Assembly (NCBI GenBank): GCA_024036415.1
Contig: JAMWET010005455.1
Coordinates: 463,501-527,500 of the forward strand
From: Prochilodus magdalenae
Taxonomy: Eukaryota > Chordata > Actinopteri > Characiformes > Prochilodontidae
Direction: 5' to 3'
DNA length: 64,000 nt
In this document: positions 1 to 13,722 of the stretch, in pieces
How positions within the stretch are numbered: the first letter of the stretch is position 1
Layout of the letters: the number at the start of each line of letters is the position of its first letter
Position numbers and translations under genes: made by a program
The notes under the pieces: model-generated
Told to the model about the DNA's origin: nothing
Database searches by the model: none
The model's input: only the letters and a program-made list of their open reading frames with translations

Positions 1-345
1 TTTGCAAGGGCTTGATGGCACGTTAAGGAAGACTAGGCATGAGCAAGTTACAGTAGTCAAGCCTTGACAAGAGACTGAACTAGTAGCTGGTTGGTCATGA
101 AAGAGAAAGGCTCAAATCCTCAGGATGTTGTAGAGGCGACCAATTCAGGTGTGCAATATGAGCTGAGAACTAGAACTGGTCATCAGTAATCACACCAACC
201 ACAGTGTTTTAGGCGGGGTGATCTAGGAGTTCTTGAATGAGGAAGCAAGATCATGGTGAGAACCTGAAGGGCCAGGAATGAACAGTAGCTCGGTCTTGCT
301 GGGGTTAAGCTTAAGGTGATGAGCTGTCATCCATGAGGAGCTGTC
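1..345 (-). pseudogene. L2/CR1-like LINE reverse-transcriptase fragment
   Basis: Read on the minus strand from about 345 down to 1, this gives degraded reverse-transcriptase sequence. WMTAHHLKLNPSKTELL is clear, followed by stops and then GRLYNILRI and LTTV-like remnants. LNPSKTELL followed by a LYNIRRI-type string is characteristic of the C-terminal part of the reverse transcriptase in fish L2/CR1-type non-LTR retrotransposons. Several in-frame stops show it is dead. The element probably continues beyond the left edge. Family assignment is from memory of the motif, not from a search. Confidence 0.7.
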
Positions 346-1854
346 AGTCAGACATGCCAAGATGTGACTGTGGACCTGCTAACCAGTGCCAGCTTGCCTC
401 TAATAACTGAGTGAGCGTACAGTTTATCCAAACATTCAGTCTGCTCAGCACCATGTCTCCCCATTGTGACAAGGACCAAGGCACTAGCCCGACCTCCTAA
501 GCACATTCTGTCACAATATCACATCAACAACCGAGGATGGTGCCACGACCCAGCCTGGTTCCTTCTTCAGAACTAAATAAACAGAATGCGTTAATGCCAC
601 CGACTGAAAAATGACGCTTATGTTTCTGCTGCCTCTTAGGGAGTCAACTCCTGCCCTTATTGGGTTATTGCGTATTTCGGAGCCCCATTTCTGTCTTTGT
701 ATAACCGGGTTGTGAGAGACAAAGCTTGCAACAAGCTAAATAATTTATTCGGTTTACAGCCGCCTCACAGTCCAGTGTCTGTCCAAAGCTCTTTGTGGGC
801 TGTGCCGGTGTTGTTATGAGTGCAAGACATTTCTAGCCACCTTTTTACACGGTCTACAGCATGTTTTCATGAATTAATAAGCAGTTTGTCTACAGTTGGG
901 CCGTGGTAAATGGGACTGAAGCGAAAGATGGATTGGCCCTCTGCTGTACAGTGTACCCTTTCAGGAGATGAACTTTAAGTCTATTGCCTTGAAAAGCAAT
1001 GTCCTTGGCTAGTTTTTTTTTTTATTTCCATGTAGCTAAGGTGAAAAGAACCATGTCATCGACAAGACAATGGTGCTATAGCCAGGTACCCAAGACTGTT
1101 TCCCTGCATTAAAGCCCATAACAATGGAAACGAATCCCACAGCATTCCTAAACGAAGCTGACAGACACTGGAGGAATTGTGGCTGCTGTTATAATCTGTC
1201 CTGACAGGCTCAGTCTAGACTAAAATTGTGCTAATGATTGTTTAGCTGTTGATGGAGGGCTACCTAAGTTAGATGGACAGTGAAGTGCTAAAGTGACACC
1301 ATAAGGAGTCTGCTTGTTGGTTACTGTATGAACTGATGGATTAGAACATTAGGCCACTGCGAGGGATGCTCCATGTTTCCTATAAAGGCTTGTTGTTGCC
1401 AATAGCATGCTGTCTTCCATACTATACCATGGACATTCATGAGCCGCTAATCTCCCTTATCTTTCCAAGCATGCCCAGCATATGTTTTTTTCCTATACAC
1501 CATGGCAACAGTTCCACTACCATGGAAATCCTATATACTGGGAGTGTGATAGTATATCCTGGAGGAATGGTATATGTTTGCTTGGATTTGAGAAGCACCA
1601 GAATGCAGGAAGCACACTTTAATCTTGTCATTCCATACACGAGTTGTTAATTGAAACAGGAGAGGTTCATGGCTGTTTTACCCCTGAGCTACGCTCCAGC
1701 TTCACTGATTATAACACGCAAGCATGCGTGGTGAATGAGAATTCAATAAATGAGATTTTAGAACGTTAAACTCGATGGAAAACCTGCTGGAGTACTTTGG
1801 CCTTGAATGAGATGTAACATACCCACAAAGTCCAAATTTCTAGGATCTAAAATA
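346..1854. other. No gene recognised
   Basis: I see no exon, RNA gene or clear repeat boundary. The open frame at 1366-1650 has no recognisable domain and no splice context and is treated as chance. Confidence 0.5.
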
Positions 1855-2840
1855 CACTCATCAAAAAAAAAAAAGTTTCCCTGAAGGAATCAGCTGACAG
1901 GAATGAAACCTGGTGGGTAGATTTCACATTGTGAGATATGCGAATGATTCAAGTTTCATGCTCGGCTGCACTTGTGTTACACCTTAGAGCTTTACCTGAC
2001 TGACCCTGTTACATCCAGACTCATCCTGTTACAGGCACGCAAATGGTTACACCGGCTGCCCTTGTCAACGTCCCTTAAGACTGCAATGGTGTTGTGCCAG
2101 GCTGTCATACAGTGACTCTGAATGGTAGCGCGTCATCTTCCTGCTTTTGTCTTGGTGGAGACGACCAACAAATCTGTGTGTGATGTGCCAAAATAAAAAA
2201 ATTGTTGTCACGCATCACACATTTGCACAGCCTGGTGTCACTCCACCTCCATCCCCACCACAAAATCTGCAGGAACTGTGTGTATGCCTGACGCCATACT
2301 GAGAGACACATCTTCTAGCTTAATGAATATTGTCTATATTAGTCTATATAGATAGATTTATTAATCCCAGAGGGATTGTAACATATTGCAGCAGCCCAAG
2401 TACAGTAAAGAGCAAGAATACAATAAAAAAATATGTACATAAATAAAAGAGAAGAGTGGGATGGAAGTAAAACTGTAGAAAGTCTAATGGCATGCAATGA
2501 AAGTATAGTGACTATGTAAGGTATATACTACCTTGAAAGTATAATTTTACATGGAGAGTGTATGTACAATAATAAAAGCATAAAGCAGGAGAACAGTGCA
2601 GCTCACATTCACAAGTCATCTAAAACCATCCAATCAGAAGGCCAGATAACAGTAACGGGTATATATATATATTATTATTTATATTATTATTATTATTATT
2701 ATTATTATTATCTGATTGGATGGTTTTAGATGACTTGTGAATTTGAGCTGCACTGTTCTCCTGCTTATATATACAAAACATAAATATTTATATAATAAAT
2801 AAATATATTTATAATAGTATTTATAATGTAATGTATTGGT

Positions 2841-2932
<92 letters not shown>

Positions 2933-3102
2933 ATATATAATTATTATTATTATTATTATTATTACCAATACATTACATTATAAATACTATTATAAATATG
3001 TTAATATTTATGTTTTGTTCCTGGTAATCCTTATCTTCCTTCCCAATAGCATTGCAATCTCACACTTCCTTCTGGGTGCAAGTATTCTTTTCATGATGAG
3101 TG
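1855..3102 (+). mobile_element. Family X Tc1-like nonautonomous element, copy 1, split by an insertion
   Basis: The left end (CACTCATC followed by an A-run) is at 1855 and the right end (TTCTGGGTGCA, then GATGAGTG) is at about 3102. The left half contains remnants of a Tc1-like transposase around the first catalytic Asp (CTTGGTGGAGACGACCAACA region) joined directly to the C-terminal coding region (GGCCTGGTGTCACTCC), so the middle of the transposase is missing. The element is interrupted at about 2340 and resumes at about 3017 with GTTCCTGGTAA. The interruption is annotated separately. Confidence 0.75.
2341..3016. repeat. Insertion within family X copy 1, with two large AT-rich inverted repeats
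   Basis: The segment begins with a dispersed-repeat motif (TTTATTAATCCCAGAGGGAT). It then holds two adjacent inverted repeats. Arms 2583-2638 and 2711-2766 match at 55 of 56 positions around a 72-nt (TTA)n loop. Arms at about 2775-2846 and 2958-3016 match closely apart from a small indel, around a (TA)n core. I do not recognise the family. Both structures could form hairpins or cruciforms. Confidence 0.75.
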
Positions 3103-6042
3103 AATAAGAAAACAGTTGGCATAACACCCAGTATCTCACTAGAAACTTGGCCCAAAGTTATCGTCTGGGGTACCATCCTAATCAAGGTTCTGGACATTTG
3201 TTTTCTTTTTAAACTGATATAAATGCTTCTCCAGTGTCTGGAGGAGCAAATGCAAGGAGAGGAAAATCGATACACGGAGACACACAGATGCAAAAGGAAG
3301 AATTAGGAAGACACTGATTGTGGTTTTGTTTTCTGAAACAGACAGTGTGGTGCAATCTCATCTAGGAAAAGTCCAGAGTCCCCTGGCTGATAAGCTGTCG
3401 TCCTCCCACATGCAATCGAACATCATTTGGCCTTGATTGGCTGTGCATGGCTGGTCGTTGGCTGAGTAGGCGAGAGCACCTAAGGTTGCAAAGTCACTGT
3501 GTTTACACAAACAGGGAGTCTTCTCTCACACAGCACGGCTTATCTCGTCATACAGGTGTGCGTGTACAGTGGGAGTTGCGGAAAGAGCTGAACAACCTGA
3601 GAATGTAAAATTGTAAATCAGTGGAGTTGCACAGGAGGCTGAAGGACCTTGAGTGTGGAGGTTTGTGTTCAGGGAGCTTTACTGTTTGATTTACTCAGAG
3701 CTCAGTGTACGCTTGTGTAAACATACACTCAGTGTGAAACCGGTTTCTCCTTCTCTCTTATTCATGTTATTCATGTTTCTCTCTGAAATGTAATGTTTTA
3801 TTATATCTGGAAAAAGCTCAACTGTAATGGTCAAGTTGTGATATAGAGTTGGTATAGCCTTTCAGCTTTAATTCCTTTCAAATTCCTCAAATTCCTCAGT
3901 CATTCCTTTCAAAGCAACACTCTAAAACAAAGAAGTGGAGACTGTGTCATGTGTTCCACTGTGTGTTTTCTTTCCTATTAATTACATGTTATAACCATTT
4001 GGGAACTGGGAATATTAATTGTTACAGTTTTGCAAGTAGAATTTTTGACCACTCTTGTTTAATACCAGACTTCAGGTGCTCAGCAATTATTGGCCATTCT
4101 TGTCTGATTCTCATCTGATCTCGTCAGACTCATCTTTTAGCAACTTAATTATTTGGGAAATATTGCGGTAACCCGCCACACCTGGTCATGAAACTGTTTA
4201 TTAGTCAACGGTCCAATTACCTTTGCATGTGAAGATGGATAAGCTATGTTAAAAATAGATAGTAAAAAGTTCATTTGATTTGGGTAAAAACCCCTGGAAT
4301 TAAAGCTGAGAAAGATCAATCCCACAATCCATTGTGGGATAAAGAGAAAAAATTCTGTTTAATATATAATATATATTTGATCATAGCAGAAAGTCACAAG
4401 GCCACATTAAAAAGAATGGCTCTGAGCAGCTGCTGCACACCAACCAGACACTGAGTTCTCCATACACGCCTAGCGAACATGTCCATTTAGCAGATGCAAA
4501 GGCTTGTAAGACGTGCTTGAGGGAGCTCCATCCATTACTGATGCAGGATGAAATGACAAGTTGGGGAAACACAGGTGGTGCCACCACAGCCCGCCTCGCT
4601 TCAGGTTGGCAACACATATGTTCTGCCACACCTCTTTGTCGGACGTAGTATGATTAATTGGGGACCCCATTTTTGAACAGTGGTATGGGTGAAGAGCACT
4701 CTTCACGAGAGTATGGATGAAGGGAATCGCTGTTGTCTGAACTGCACCGGAAGAAAATTAATGAGGAGCGAGACACACCACCCAGACACGAGTGTCCACC
4801 CACTCTTGTGTCAAGACTCTTCCGTTTAGGAGACAAATGGACAGTAACAAGCAGAGAACGAGGCAAATGAACTTGTAGCTGAAGGCTCACCCCAGCTTAT
4901 CAAATTAAGGGCACGTCTAAAGTGTCCGGACACGCTCAGCAATCATGCTCGGTGCTGGATCTAGCTTTAAAGAGCTTTTTGATGTCAAGAAAATTAGAGC
5001 AATGCTGACGGAGAGTTCACCAGCAGTGTGTTTGTATGGACAGATTGCTGGGTCTCCTCTTCAGTAATTCAGGATGAAAATAAACGCTTAGCCTTTTCAG
5101 GCCACTGTCGAGTATTTCTAATATTCCTGCTGCAATTGCATCATACAAATAGCTACTCTTATTATATCCACAACATGTCTAGAGATATATAGCAGCGCCG
5201 AAACTGTGGTATTTATCGGTGGGCTTTTAATTAAATTGGCCAAATATGGGTCTGCAGCGCAGGTCCGTCTGACAAGTCCATAGAAAAAGGTGTGAGGCAC
5301 ATTCTGTTGTATGATTTGGCACCGAGTGAAGCAGAACATGATTTCTCCTTTTGGCTGTGTTAAGTTCCCCTGACCTCTTGCAGACATTCGCTTCCTGTCT
5401 GGCCAGCCAGCCGTGGCAGTTTGTAAGCCTGGGATTTGCTGCCGTTAGGGCCATGCAGAGCAACCTGGCTCTCCTTCACCACCCCGGACGGCCCCCCTCC
5501 ACAAGCTGGCCCTGGCCCAGCACTCGATACCAGGCTGCTCAGGTTAGGATTTAATTGTGCACACAGAACTATAACAGGAGCTCCCTTTGGAGCTTATTGG
5601 CAAAATGCCATTGCAAAGCCAATACTAACTGATGTCTAACCTCCTTTCACAAGAGGACAGTTCCAGCTGCAGGGGGAAAGGAGGGGACAGTCAGGGGACA
5701 CAGTGAGGGTGGAGAAGAGTTACAGGAGGGATTGGTTCTCTAGTGGAGCTCAGTAAGCTCAGAGGCCTGTAGGCAGTTATTAATCCCCACCGCTGAGTAA
5801 TGGTTGTATATCGTGCTATGAAGGTGAGCTTTCTTGCTTCGCTGTCGAGTGCCTGGTCTAATAGAGGGCATGCTGTTTGTTTGCTGCTAATGTGCATCAC
5901 TCGTGGTTCCGAAAGTGTCCCACTTGATTTATTTAGCTGCAAGTAACCCTGTATGGGGCAAGCATCAGATTTTCTGTTAAAGATTCTAATACCTTTGGAA
6001 AATCTCTATGTATGGTTTTAGTGCAACGACATGTTCTTAATA
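3103..6042. other. No gene recognised
   Basis: Ordinary intronic or intergenic sequence. The short open frames around 4.4-4.9 kb and 5.1-5.9 kb overlap on both strands and show no domain. No GABA-A alpha exon motif such as TPDTFF was found. Confidence 0.5.
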
Positions 6043-6758
6043 CACTTATCATAAAAAGAATAGTTGTACCCTGAAGGAATTGTGGGATTGCAGTGCTATT
6101 TGGATGATGATGATATCAATATTTATTGAGCTACAGGTACAGAAGTAAGGTCCCTCAGTAACTCTCAGTTGCTAATGCATCATGCCAGACGCCTCGGCAT
6201 GGAGTTGCAGAGGATCCCAATGGTGTCCTGTGATAATCCATCCCGTGCAGCTTGAGTATTCTCACACAGTTACTGCAGTAGGGCTAGAGGTGGAGTGACA
6301 CCAGGCCTTCGGGACACGTGCCGCGTGACAACAAACCGATCATCTTGGAGATTACCACGGTGCCTCCACACACGGATTTGTTGATTGTCTCCACCAAAGT
6401 CAAAAGTGGGATTCATCACTGAAAATGACCTGCTGCCATTCTGGATCACTAAGAGCCATGGCAGTCTGGCAGAACACCATTTCAGACGTAGTGTCTTCGT
6501 AACAGTCTGTGTGCATGTAGTCCTGCATCGTGCAGCCATCTGCTACTAGTGCTGGGACAAACAGAATGTATCATGGAGAGCATCACTGCTCGCTGAATGT
6601 CTGTATTTAGGGCTATTAGGTCAGTCAGGTACAGGGATAAGGCCCATCAATGCTTACGTCACATCATTTGCATGTCTCACTATCTCAAACCTACCCACCA
6701 AGTTTAGTTGGTGAGGGTTGATTCCTTCTGGGCGCAACTATTCTATTGATGATGTTCG
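6043..6758 (-). mobile_element. Family X Tc1-like nonautonomous element, copy 2
   Basis: On the minus strand this has the family X ends (CACTTATC with AAAGAATAGTTG; TTCTGGGCGCAACTATTC at the other side). It carries an internally deleted transposase: remnants of the paired-like DNA-binding part, WQQVIFSVM-like first-Asp region, IRVWRHRGN, then the junction to GVTPPLALLQ. The Asp of the usual FSDESRF is changed here. Nonfunctional. Confidence 0.8.
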
Positions 6759-9700
6759 TTCATTCAAGTGCATGTTTAGGCTGACCAGTGGACCCAGCCC
6801 ATGCCACGAGAACATACACACACCAGTAGTGAACCACCAACCTACACAGTGCCTTGTTGACAACTGGGGTCCATGGACTCTGCAGGCACACACTAACCCT
6901 ACCATCAGCCTCAAACAATTGATACTGTGACACATCAAACTACGCTACATGTTGCCAGTCCTCCAGGATAACATACTGTAGGAATTCCTAGAGACACAAG
7001 GCGTTTCGTGAATGTTTAAAGTGATGTTTGAAAATGTGGGACTTCATGCCGTTGCCAGAACTGCATTATTGTAGCAGAGACATTTCAATTGCAGTGCAGC
7101 CAATATTGGCACAGGGCAAACCTAATAACAAAATCCTGAGCTGTTAAAATCCAATCCTTTGGCATAGCTGTCCCTGCTATCCCCTGTAATTTTGTTCTGG
7201 AGAGCTGTTCAGCATAAAATGTAGCTTTTTATTTGGCTGATTAAAGGACGACATGTTAATCATACAGGCATTTTATGCAGGCCGGAAAAAAAAGAAAACA
7301 AGCTGGTTTTCTACCAATCTACCATCTACCAGTGTCCTGCCACTCTTCCTCTCGGAGTGTGGAGGTCTAATGAGGGCCCAGGGCTTCGTTATTATGGTGT
7401 TTGGACACTTTCAGCTGAACGTCCTGGGCATTCAAATCACATTTCCTAATAACAGTTAACAAATCCACACCTGCTCAGAATGAGCGATGCAATCCCTCTG
7501 TTCAAAGCATCTCAGCATGCCAGATATCATATTCAGGTAACAGCATCACCCAAATATGATTATTTTAATGGGGCAAGGAGAGTCAGCCCTGGCCTCCTGT
7601 GCTAAATTTTGGTCACAATGGATTTTTATATTCGCTCCAGGCCAGCTAGGTTCTGCCGAGTGTTCCGTCCCTTACAGTGCAAAGCCTGTGTCCTGTATGG
7701 CATGCTTCTGTCTCTGATGTATGCTGAGCTAATGAGGCCTGCGAGTGGGGAGGAGAGCACAACTAAGGATTATAGGAGATTCTGAGGGAGTTTTTTTTCT
7801 GGGCCCAGGCCTCCCTGAGTTTTGGTCAAGTGTGAAAGCTGTTTGAGCTAGGGGGTGGGGCAATCTCTGGTCCTTCTGAAATCTGGGGTTCACTTCTAAT
7901 GAACCTTGGTGTAGCCTGCTGCAGGTGTGAAAGCTATGCACTCCTGGTTTTGTGTATGGGGTGGTGTGATTGGTTCATTTTGTAACAGACTGCTTTGGCT
8001 TTCCAAGCCAAGCCATATGATCGTCCTGTGTTATAACTGTTATGCATCAGTAGATCCCTTATAGGCCAAACTGTTTTAAGACTGGAGCAAAGCCATTGCA
8101 ATAAAAATCTTATCGTAAGAGAATGGCTCACTGTTCGCAGGAGCTCCCTCACTCTGAAATTCCATGCATCCCAAAAGCTCGGTTCCTCACTGCTTAAGTG
8201 TTTGGATCCAAGTGAATTAATAAAAAAACTGCAAATGGATGGAGCTCCATCCTGCCATTTTTGCAAACCTACTGCAGAAAAGTGACGACTGGAATTGCAC
8301 TATTGATCCATTCTTCGGCTGAAGAGCTTGTGTGTGTTAGCAAACCAGCGATAATGAACCCCTCCCTCAAATTCAAATCAGTGCACACTTGGGACATGTG
8401 TACAAGATGCCCTGAGATTCGACCTTATTGGCTAAACGAATGTTTAACACATGCTGTAACAAGACATTGCAATGCTCGGCCCAAACACCCTTTAATGATG
8501 GTCATAGTCTAATAGGTCCGACTCTGAGAAGAGCTTGGATTCCTCAATGCAACAGACACCCTGAAAAAACTAGAACAAGGCCTGATCTCATTTTACATCC
8601 CAAGTGGGAATAAAGAGGTTATTTTGGCAGAAGAAGGGGTTTGGGAAGATTATGGCTGCATTAAGCATGCTAGCAGGAGAAAAGCTTAACCAAAGCTCTG
8701 CCTTGTACGTGTACCAGTGATAAGAAGATGCACAGGTTGCTCAGTGTACAGAGTCTCTCACAAAAGCATAGATCAGGCCAATTCTGTGACAGCACACGAA
8801 CTTGGATCTCTAATCAACAAGCTGTAATAATCTCACTAGCCCAAATGCACATCGTAACACTTCAATAACATGTGCTGAGCCTCTTGAAAAGGACAATGAG
8901 CAGGTTCTGTCAATCTAGCCTTGTAAATGCGTTCCTCACACTCCTTCTTTTGAGTAGCTCTCCGTCCATCATGAGTGCTATAATAAATTAGACACATATG
9001 CTTCACCATTAGGAATGGGTAGGGTGGGGAAGCATTCATTTTCCCCCAGTGAGAAGATACGATTTTTCACAAATAAGATTATTTTGCAATAGACCTCGAT
9101 TTCAAAAGCATTCCTGCCTTCCTAGTGGACTAAAAATACGGTTCCTGCACTGGGTTTCCAAGCAACAGGCTCCTGACGCAGATTAATACAATGGTAGCGG
9201 CGTTCCTGTACCCTCTTGCCCCCGTACCCGCTCCCCACCATGCTCCTCCTCCTTTAATAAGCAAACAGAGCCAAGCAAATTCTACGATGCTTACCAGTGC
9301 CACCTCTCCGGCACGTACGGGATAATGAAAGTTTGCCTAACGCAGCAGTAAATTAATTGTGTGACACACGGTCGGGCCGCTCGATTCAAAAGCCTTTCCA
9401 TGAGTCACTTCTAATAACAGTAATTATGGAGATCGGCTGGTGCTAATTGCCACGCTGTGTCACAACCGTACAGGCCTCGTTTCTTAGGCATGCCCTTGGC
9501 CCGAACGTCAGGAAGAGACCCGGGCACACTTGACTTCTCCATGGCTACTTCACTTGAGGTGTCCCACTGTGGAACAAGAAGGGTATCTGTGGAATCTAAG
9601 TTAGGCTTATTTCAGACACATTGACATGGATGGAAGAAGACATAACCCACCCCTTGGACACTCATTAAAACATGTCCAGTGCACTCTCATTAACCACAGG

Positions 9701-12700
9701 GGAATCACCACGGCTTGACGCTGATATGTGTGGTTTGGACATGGCTCACAGTGTCAGTGGGTGGGCTGCAGAGTCTAGCTGAAGAGAAGGAGAAGGAGCC
9801 CTTTTTGCTGCACTGATGAGGTGAGGCGAGGCATTGGTGAGTTGCCTGCAAGTAATCGCATGGCCTGAGAAAGCTAGTCTGAAAATGAGACTCACCAAGG
9901 CAACAGCAGAGTGCTCACTTCCTGTGACCTTGAGAGCCGTGCAAGAATAAAACCCTTCATTTCGCTTGCTGTTGTTAACCAATTGAGTCCAGTGAGGCAG
10001 TCCACAGGCTGGCTCAGCAGTGAAACCTACACTTTTGCTTATTCCACCATTTTATTGTCCTTTCAACAAGGACTTTTCCAAAGGTGACCCGTGCTTTTTA
10101 AGCTTGGCGGACATCCATAGTACTATTTAGACTTTTGCCAAAACAATCTAGACTGAATAAGCTATAAGGGCGATACTACCATTCCACTATCAGCCAGGAA
10201 TCATAAACTTCGGCTCATTCAAGTGAAAGCCATCTCCCTTCTGCCTGCTCAATTGCAGCTACAGTGTCAACACCAGACTGCCCACAATCCCAAACAAGCA
10301 CTCAAAGTGAACCGCCTCATCCCCTCCGGATGCTCCCCTGCCCATGCAGTCAGTGTTTTTACTTTTGAAGCATGTCTAATGAACCTTGCTCTCCGTCCGC
10401 TGTTCGTCGCCTGTCCTACTTCTCCTGAGTGGCAGTCTCCCCTGAGCGTCGGCTGGCGAGTAGCAAAGTCAGTGCACCATTTCCAGGAACTGTCATCATT
10501 ACAGCACAGCAGCATGGCGCAGTGGGAATCCTGGCTCTCAGCTCTCGTGAGCTCTCATTGATCATCCTCCCACTCCCCTGATATGACGATAAGTGTGACG
10601 AACGCCATGGCGCTGGCCTGATTCCAGATTTTTCACACGTCAAGATCACTCGCCGCCTCCTGTCACTGGAGTCTGGCTCTGGGAGGCAAGGCCACAGGTC
10701 AGCGTTGATGAAGAGTATATTTGAAGAAGCAGACTTGTGGCGACAACAATCTTGCTGATGGATTGACTGGTGCTCAGGTAGCCTCAGAGGGAGACAGTGA
10801 GAGATGGCGCCTTTCAGATCAGCACGAGTGATAAAGGAGAGTTGAGATTTGGCTGAAGCAGTGGGAGGCCCTCTGATTGATTCATTCCAATGGACTTGTG
10901 CAGCAGCTTTGAAGTCCACACTCCTCTACAGTCCTTGTATGTAATGATGCAAGTTACTTAGGCTTTTGAGATTTAGATCCTATCGAGTAGCATAACAAAG
11001 CTTGGTGGATTATGTCCACCCAGGTTTTCCGAAGTACCATAATAGTGATTACTGCACCATACACTGCACCATTTGGTATACGACTCTTCCTCTGCTTCAT
11101 TTCTTGGTACACATATTTGTCTGCTAACTCGCCCTACAGTTTTTGAGATATCAACACTATTCCACCTGCAGAATGTTCAGTCTGATTAGGAATGGTGTGC
11201 CTGTATAAAGCTTTTTGATCCAACTTACAGTTTCCATAAAAACTTCATTAAATTAAGATTTTTTCCCCATTAAGAATGAATGGGATGAAAAGGGAACACT
11301 CATCTACTGTCCTTTATCCGAGATTTTTGCATACACTGTCTCACGGCAGACTCCTGAGCACAAATTCAGTGCTGGTCTGACCCACGCTTGTCACTTTGTC
11401 TTATTCCCCCATCACTCGTTCCTTCTGTAGAGTTCCCATTCAAACTCTAATGTTTCCTTTAACCTACAGTCCCCAAACTGCATTCCCCTTAATCAAGCTA
11501 GATCCCTACCAGGCTAGATGTCTCCAATATACTGACCTACACTCTACAATGAGCTGTTCATTCATCTCATTACATGTAGCAGCAACCAGCCAGCACCAAG
11601 CATCACCTGTGCAATCACTGTCTGAAATTTCTTCAGGAAAAGCACTTTTCTAGTTACAGATGCTCCAGAAGGCAGTGTGTGTTTGTGTATGGGAAAGAGT
11701 TCCCTGTTTCACAGAGGGCCTTCCATGGCCAGGACAGGACTTCTACCTAGGATTCCAGTGAAACAGTTGATGCCAGGGATTAACAGGCCTTTGGTTTTGT
11801 TCTGCAGGAGAGGGTGCAACAATGTGGTATCGGGGGAGGCTTCTGAGCACAGCAGTTCCTGGCTTGCTGTTACACCATGGGTGATTGAGGTGGCGGGGAG
11901 TATGGGGAGGCTTTAGGAACCTGCTGAATGCTGGTTAATTAACGCCAGTGCCTCAAAAGTGCTCCTCTCCCTTCGAGCACAGTTAATTTGCAAGGCCAGG
12001 AACATCATCGCCATTATGTCAGCAGATTACCCAGGAGGCACCCAGCGTTATCTCATTAAGCACTTATAGGTGCCGGGACTGTGCAGTGGAAGAGTTTGAG
12101 AAAGAGACTGGAGCGAAGGACAAATAGAGATGCCTGGTCTGGTCAGCCTCTATGCCGCAGAAGGTATAGCTTATGCAGCGGAATGTCTGCGGGGAACCTG
12201 CTTGGAATGTATAGCTGTGAGCCAGTTTGCCCCCTCCCCTAGAAATGTTCTGCTCTGAATTCTGGTGTTGTGGACCTTGCAGGTCTAACATAGTGATCGA
12301 TTTAAAGCAGAGAACTTGAGTAATTCTAAGGCACCTAGAACTACATACCCCAAGGTTATGAATTCATTACTTCCATAAGAGTGCAGTCATTCCATGATGT
12401 AGGTAGAGCTATACACTTGTTTCACATGCATCATTCTTGAATGCCAGCGGCTCCTGGGGGGTCTTACAACTCTATGATGCCATGTTTTTTGCCCTTTTTT
12501 TGTTCTTCTTCTTCTTCTTCCTCTTCTTCTTTCCAAGACTCTGTGAGGCCAGATCCCATTTCACTAGTAAGTCTCTATCAGCCCAACAAACCTCGTCAGC
12601 ACGACAGCACAGGATATTTTCAACACTATCCAGCTCAGCAGGTTTCTGCCTTCCAGAGGAGCTTTATAACTCACTTCTCTGCCCCGGAGGCAAGTGTGGG

Positions 12701-13185
12701 TTGGACAGATGGCTTCACTCGTCCACTCAGGCTACTGAGGCCTCTCACCTGGCCCAGCGTAGCGGAGTAGAGACAGCTGTTGGGAAGCCATAGCTTCATC
12801 ATCCACTACATCTAGAATTAAGCAGATGGCAGAAGCGTTTCAAAGCTGTGGCAGAGTTAGAAGTAACGATATAAGAAGAATTCCTAAGAAGAGTTTCCTG
12901 TCGTGATTAGCATCCAAAGCAGAGAGTTAGATGAATGGACAGTCGGCAACATGCATTTCAGGAATGGTTTCAAGCCATTATTGGTCAAGTCTGAGTCATC
13001 AGTAGGGCTGAGTCATCTTAGCCAAGTATCTATGGACTTTTAGAAACAGCTGAATGCACAAAATAGTCCTTTAAATAGTTGCTCAAAAGTTTTCCGTTAT
13101 CATCCACAGCACCAGTATGTGTTCCACCTTGTGCACCTTATGAAAAACAAATCAATAATTATGACTTGATTTGAACATTGTTATA
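6759..13185. other. No gene recognised; candidate noncoding conservation near 9.3-9.5 kb
   Basis: No exon, RNA gene or transposon ends were recognised in 6.4 kb. The stretch at about 9290-9500 is repeat-free and rich in TAATT/ATTA homeodomain-like sites. A pyrimidine-rich CTT tract lies at about 12485-12535. Open frames such as the 167-codon one at 10416-10919 (minus) lack recognisable domains. Confidence 0.45.
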
Positions 13186-13722
13186 AGCTCCCCAGGCACA
13201 ATGAGTCACCATTCATATTTAAGGTGGTAATAACATGAGGCTCCTACAGGTGATGCTGTACAAGGATAATGAGGCTATAAATACCTGTGGGGTGTGAGTA
13301 ACCGGATTTACAGATTGAGAAGTGGTGGTACAGTGCAGGGAATGTCTTATTCCATGTGTGGAAAATGGCTCCAAAGCAGATGTTAATGATTGGCTAAAAG
13401 GAGTGCTTGTATTTGTTGTGCCAAAGATTATAGTGTGTTGGAAGGAGCTGAACTTTCAGGAGTATGGAAGCATACAGTCATACGGGTCTACCAGCAGTGG
13501 CTAAAATCCCAGTCTACAGGACATTCCCCTCAGAATTGTGCCAGGCAAGGTATCCACTAAATCTGGCCCAACTCTACAAACCTTTGATGCAAGAGTGTCT
13601 GAACATTGATGTGGCCCACATCCAGAATCTTGTCCAGTCCATGCTAAATTCAATCACAGCTGTTATTCGTACTCGGGTATGTATTTCACATGATTAGACA
13701 CGTTTCAGTCATGGCTGACTCT
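13186..13722 (+). mobile_element. Family Y Tc1-like deletion derivative, copy 1
   Basis: The left terminus after TA is AGCTCCCCAGGCAC, followed by TTTAAGGTGGTAATAAC. The body keeps an N-terminal helix-turn-helix remnant (ATGGCTCCAAAGCAGATGTT, GTCTACCAGCAGTGG) joined directly to the transposase C-terminus, where HIQNLVQSMLNSITAVI is readable. The catalytic core is absent. The right TIR is degraded or truncated at about 13720. Confidence 0.7.

Noticed and set aside
5351..5640. Possible upstream receptor exon after CCTCTTGCAG at about 5380
   Set aside because: Translation in all frames gives no alpha-subunit motif such as WTPDTFF or a donor at the right phase.
10416..10919. 167-codon minus-strand open frame
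   Set aside because: No recognisable domain, and overlapping frames on the other strand are of similar quality. It could be chance in a GC-balanced stretch.
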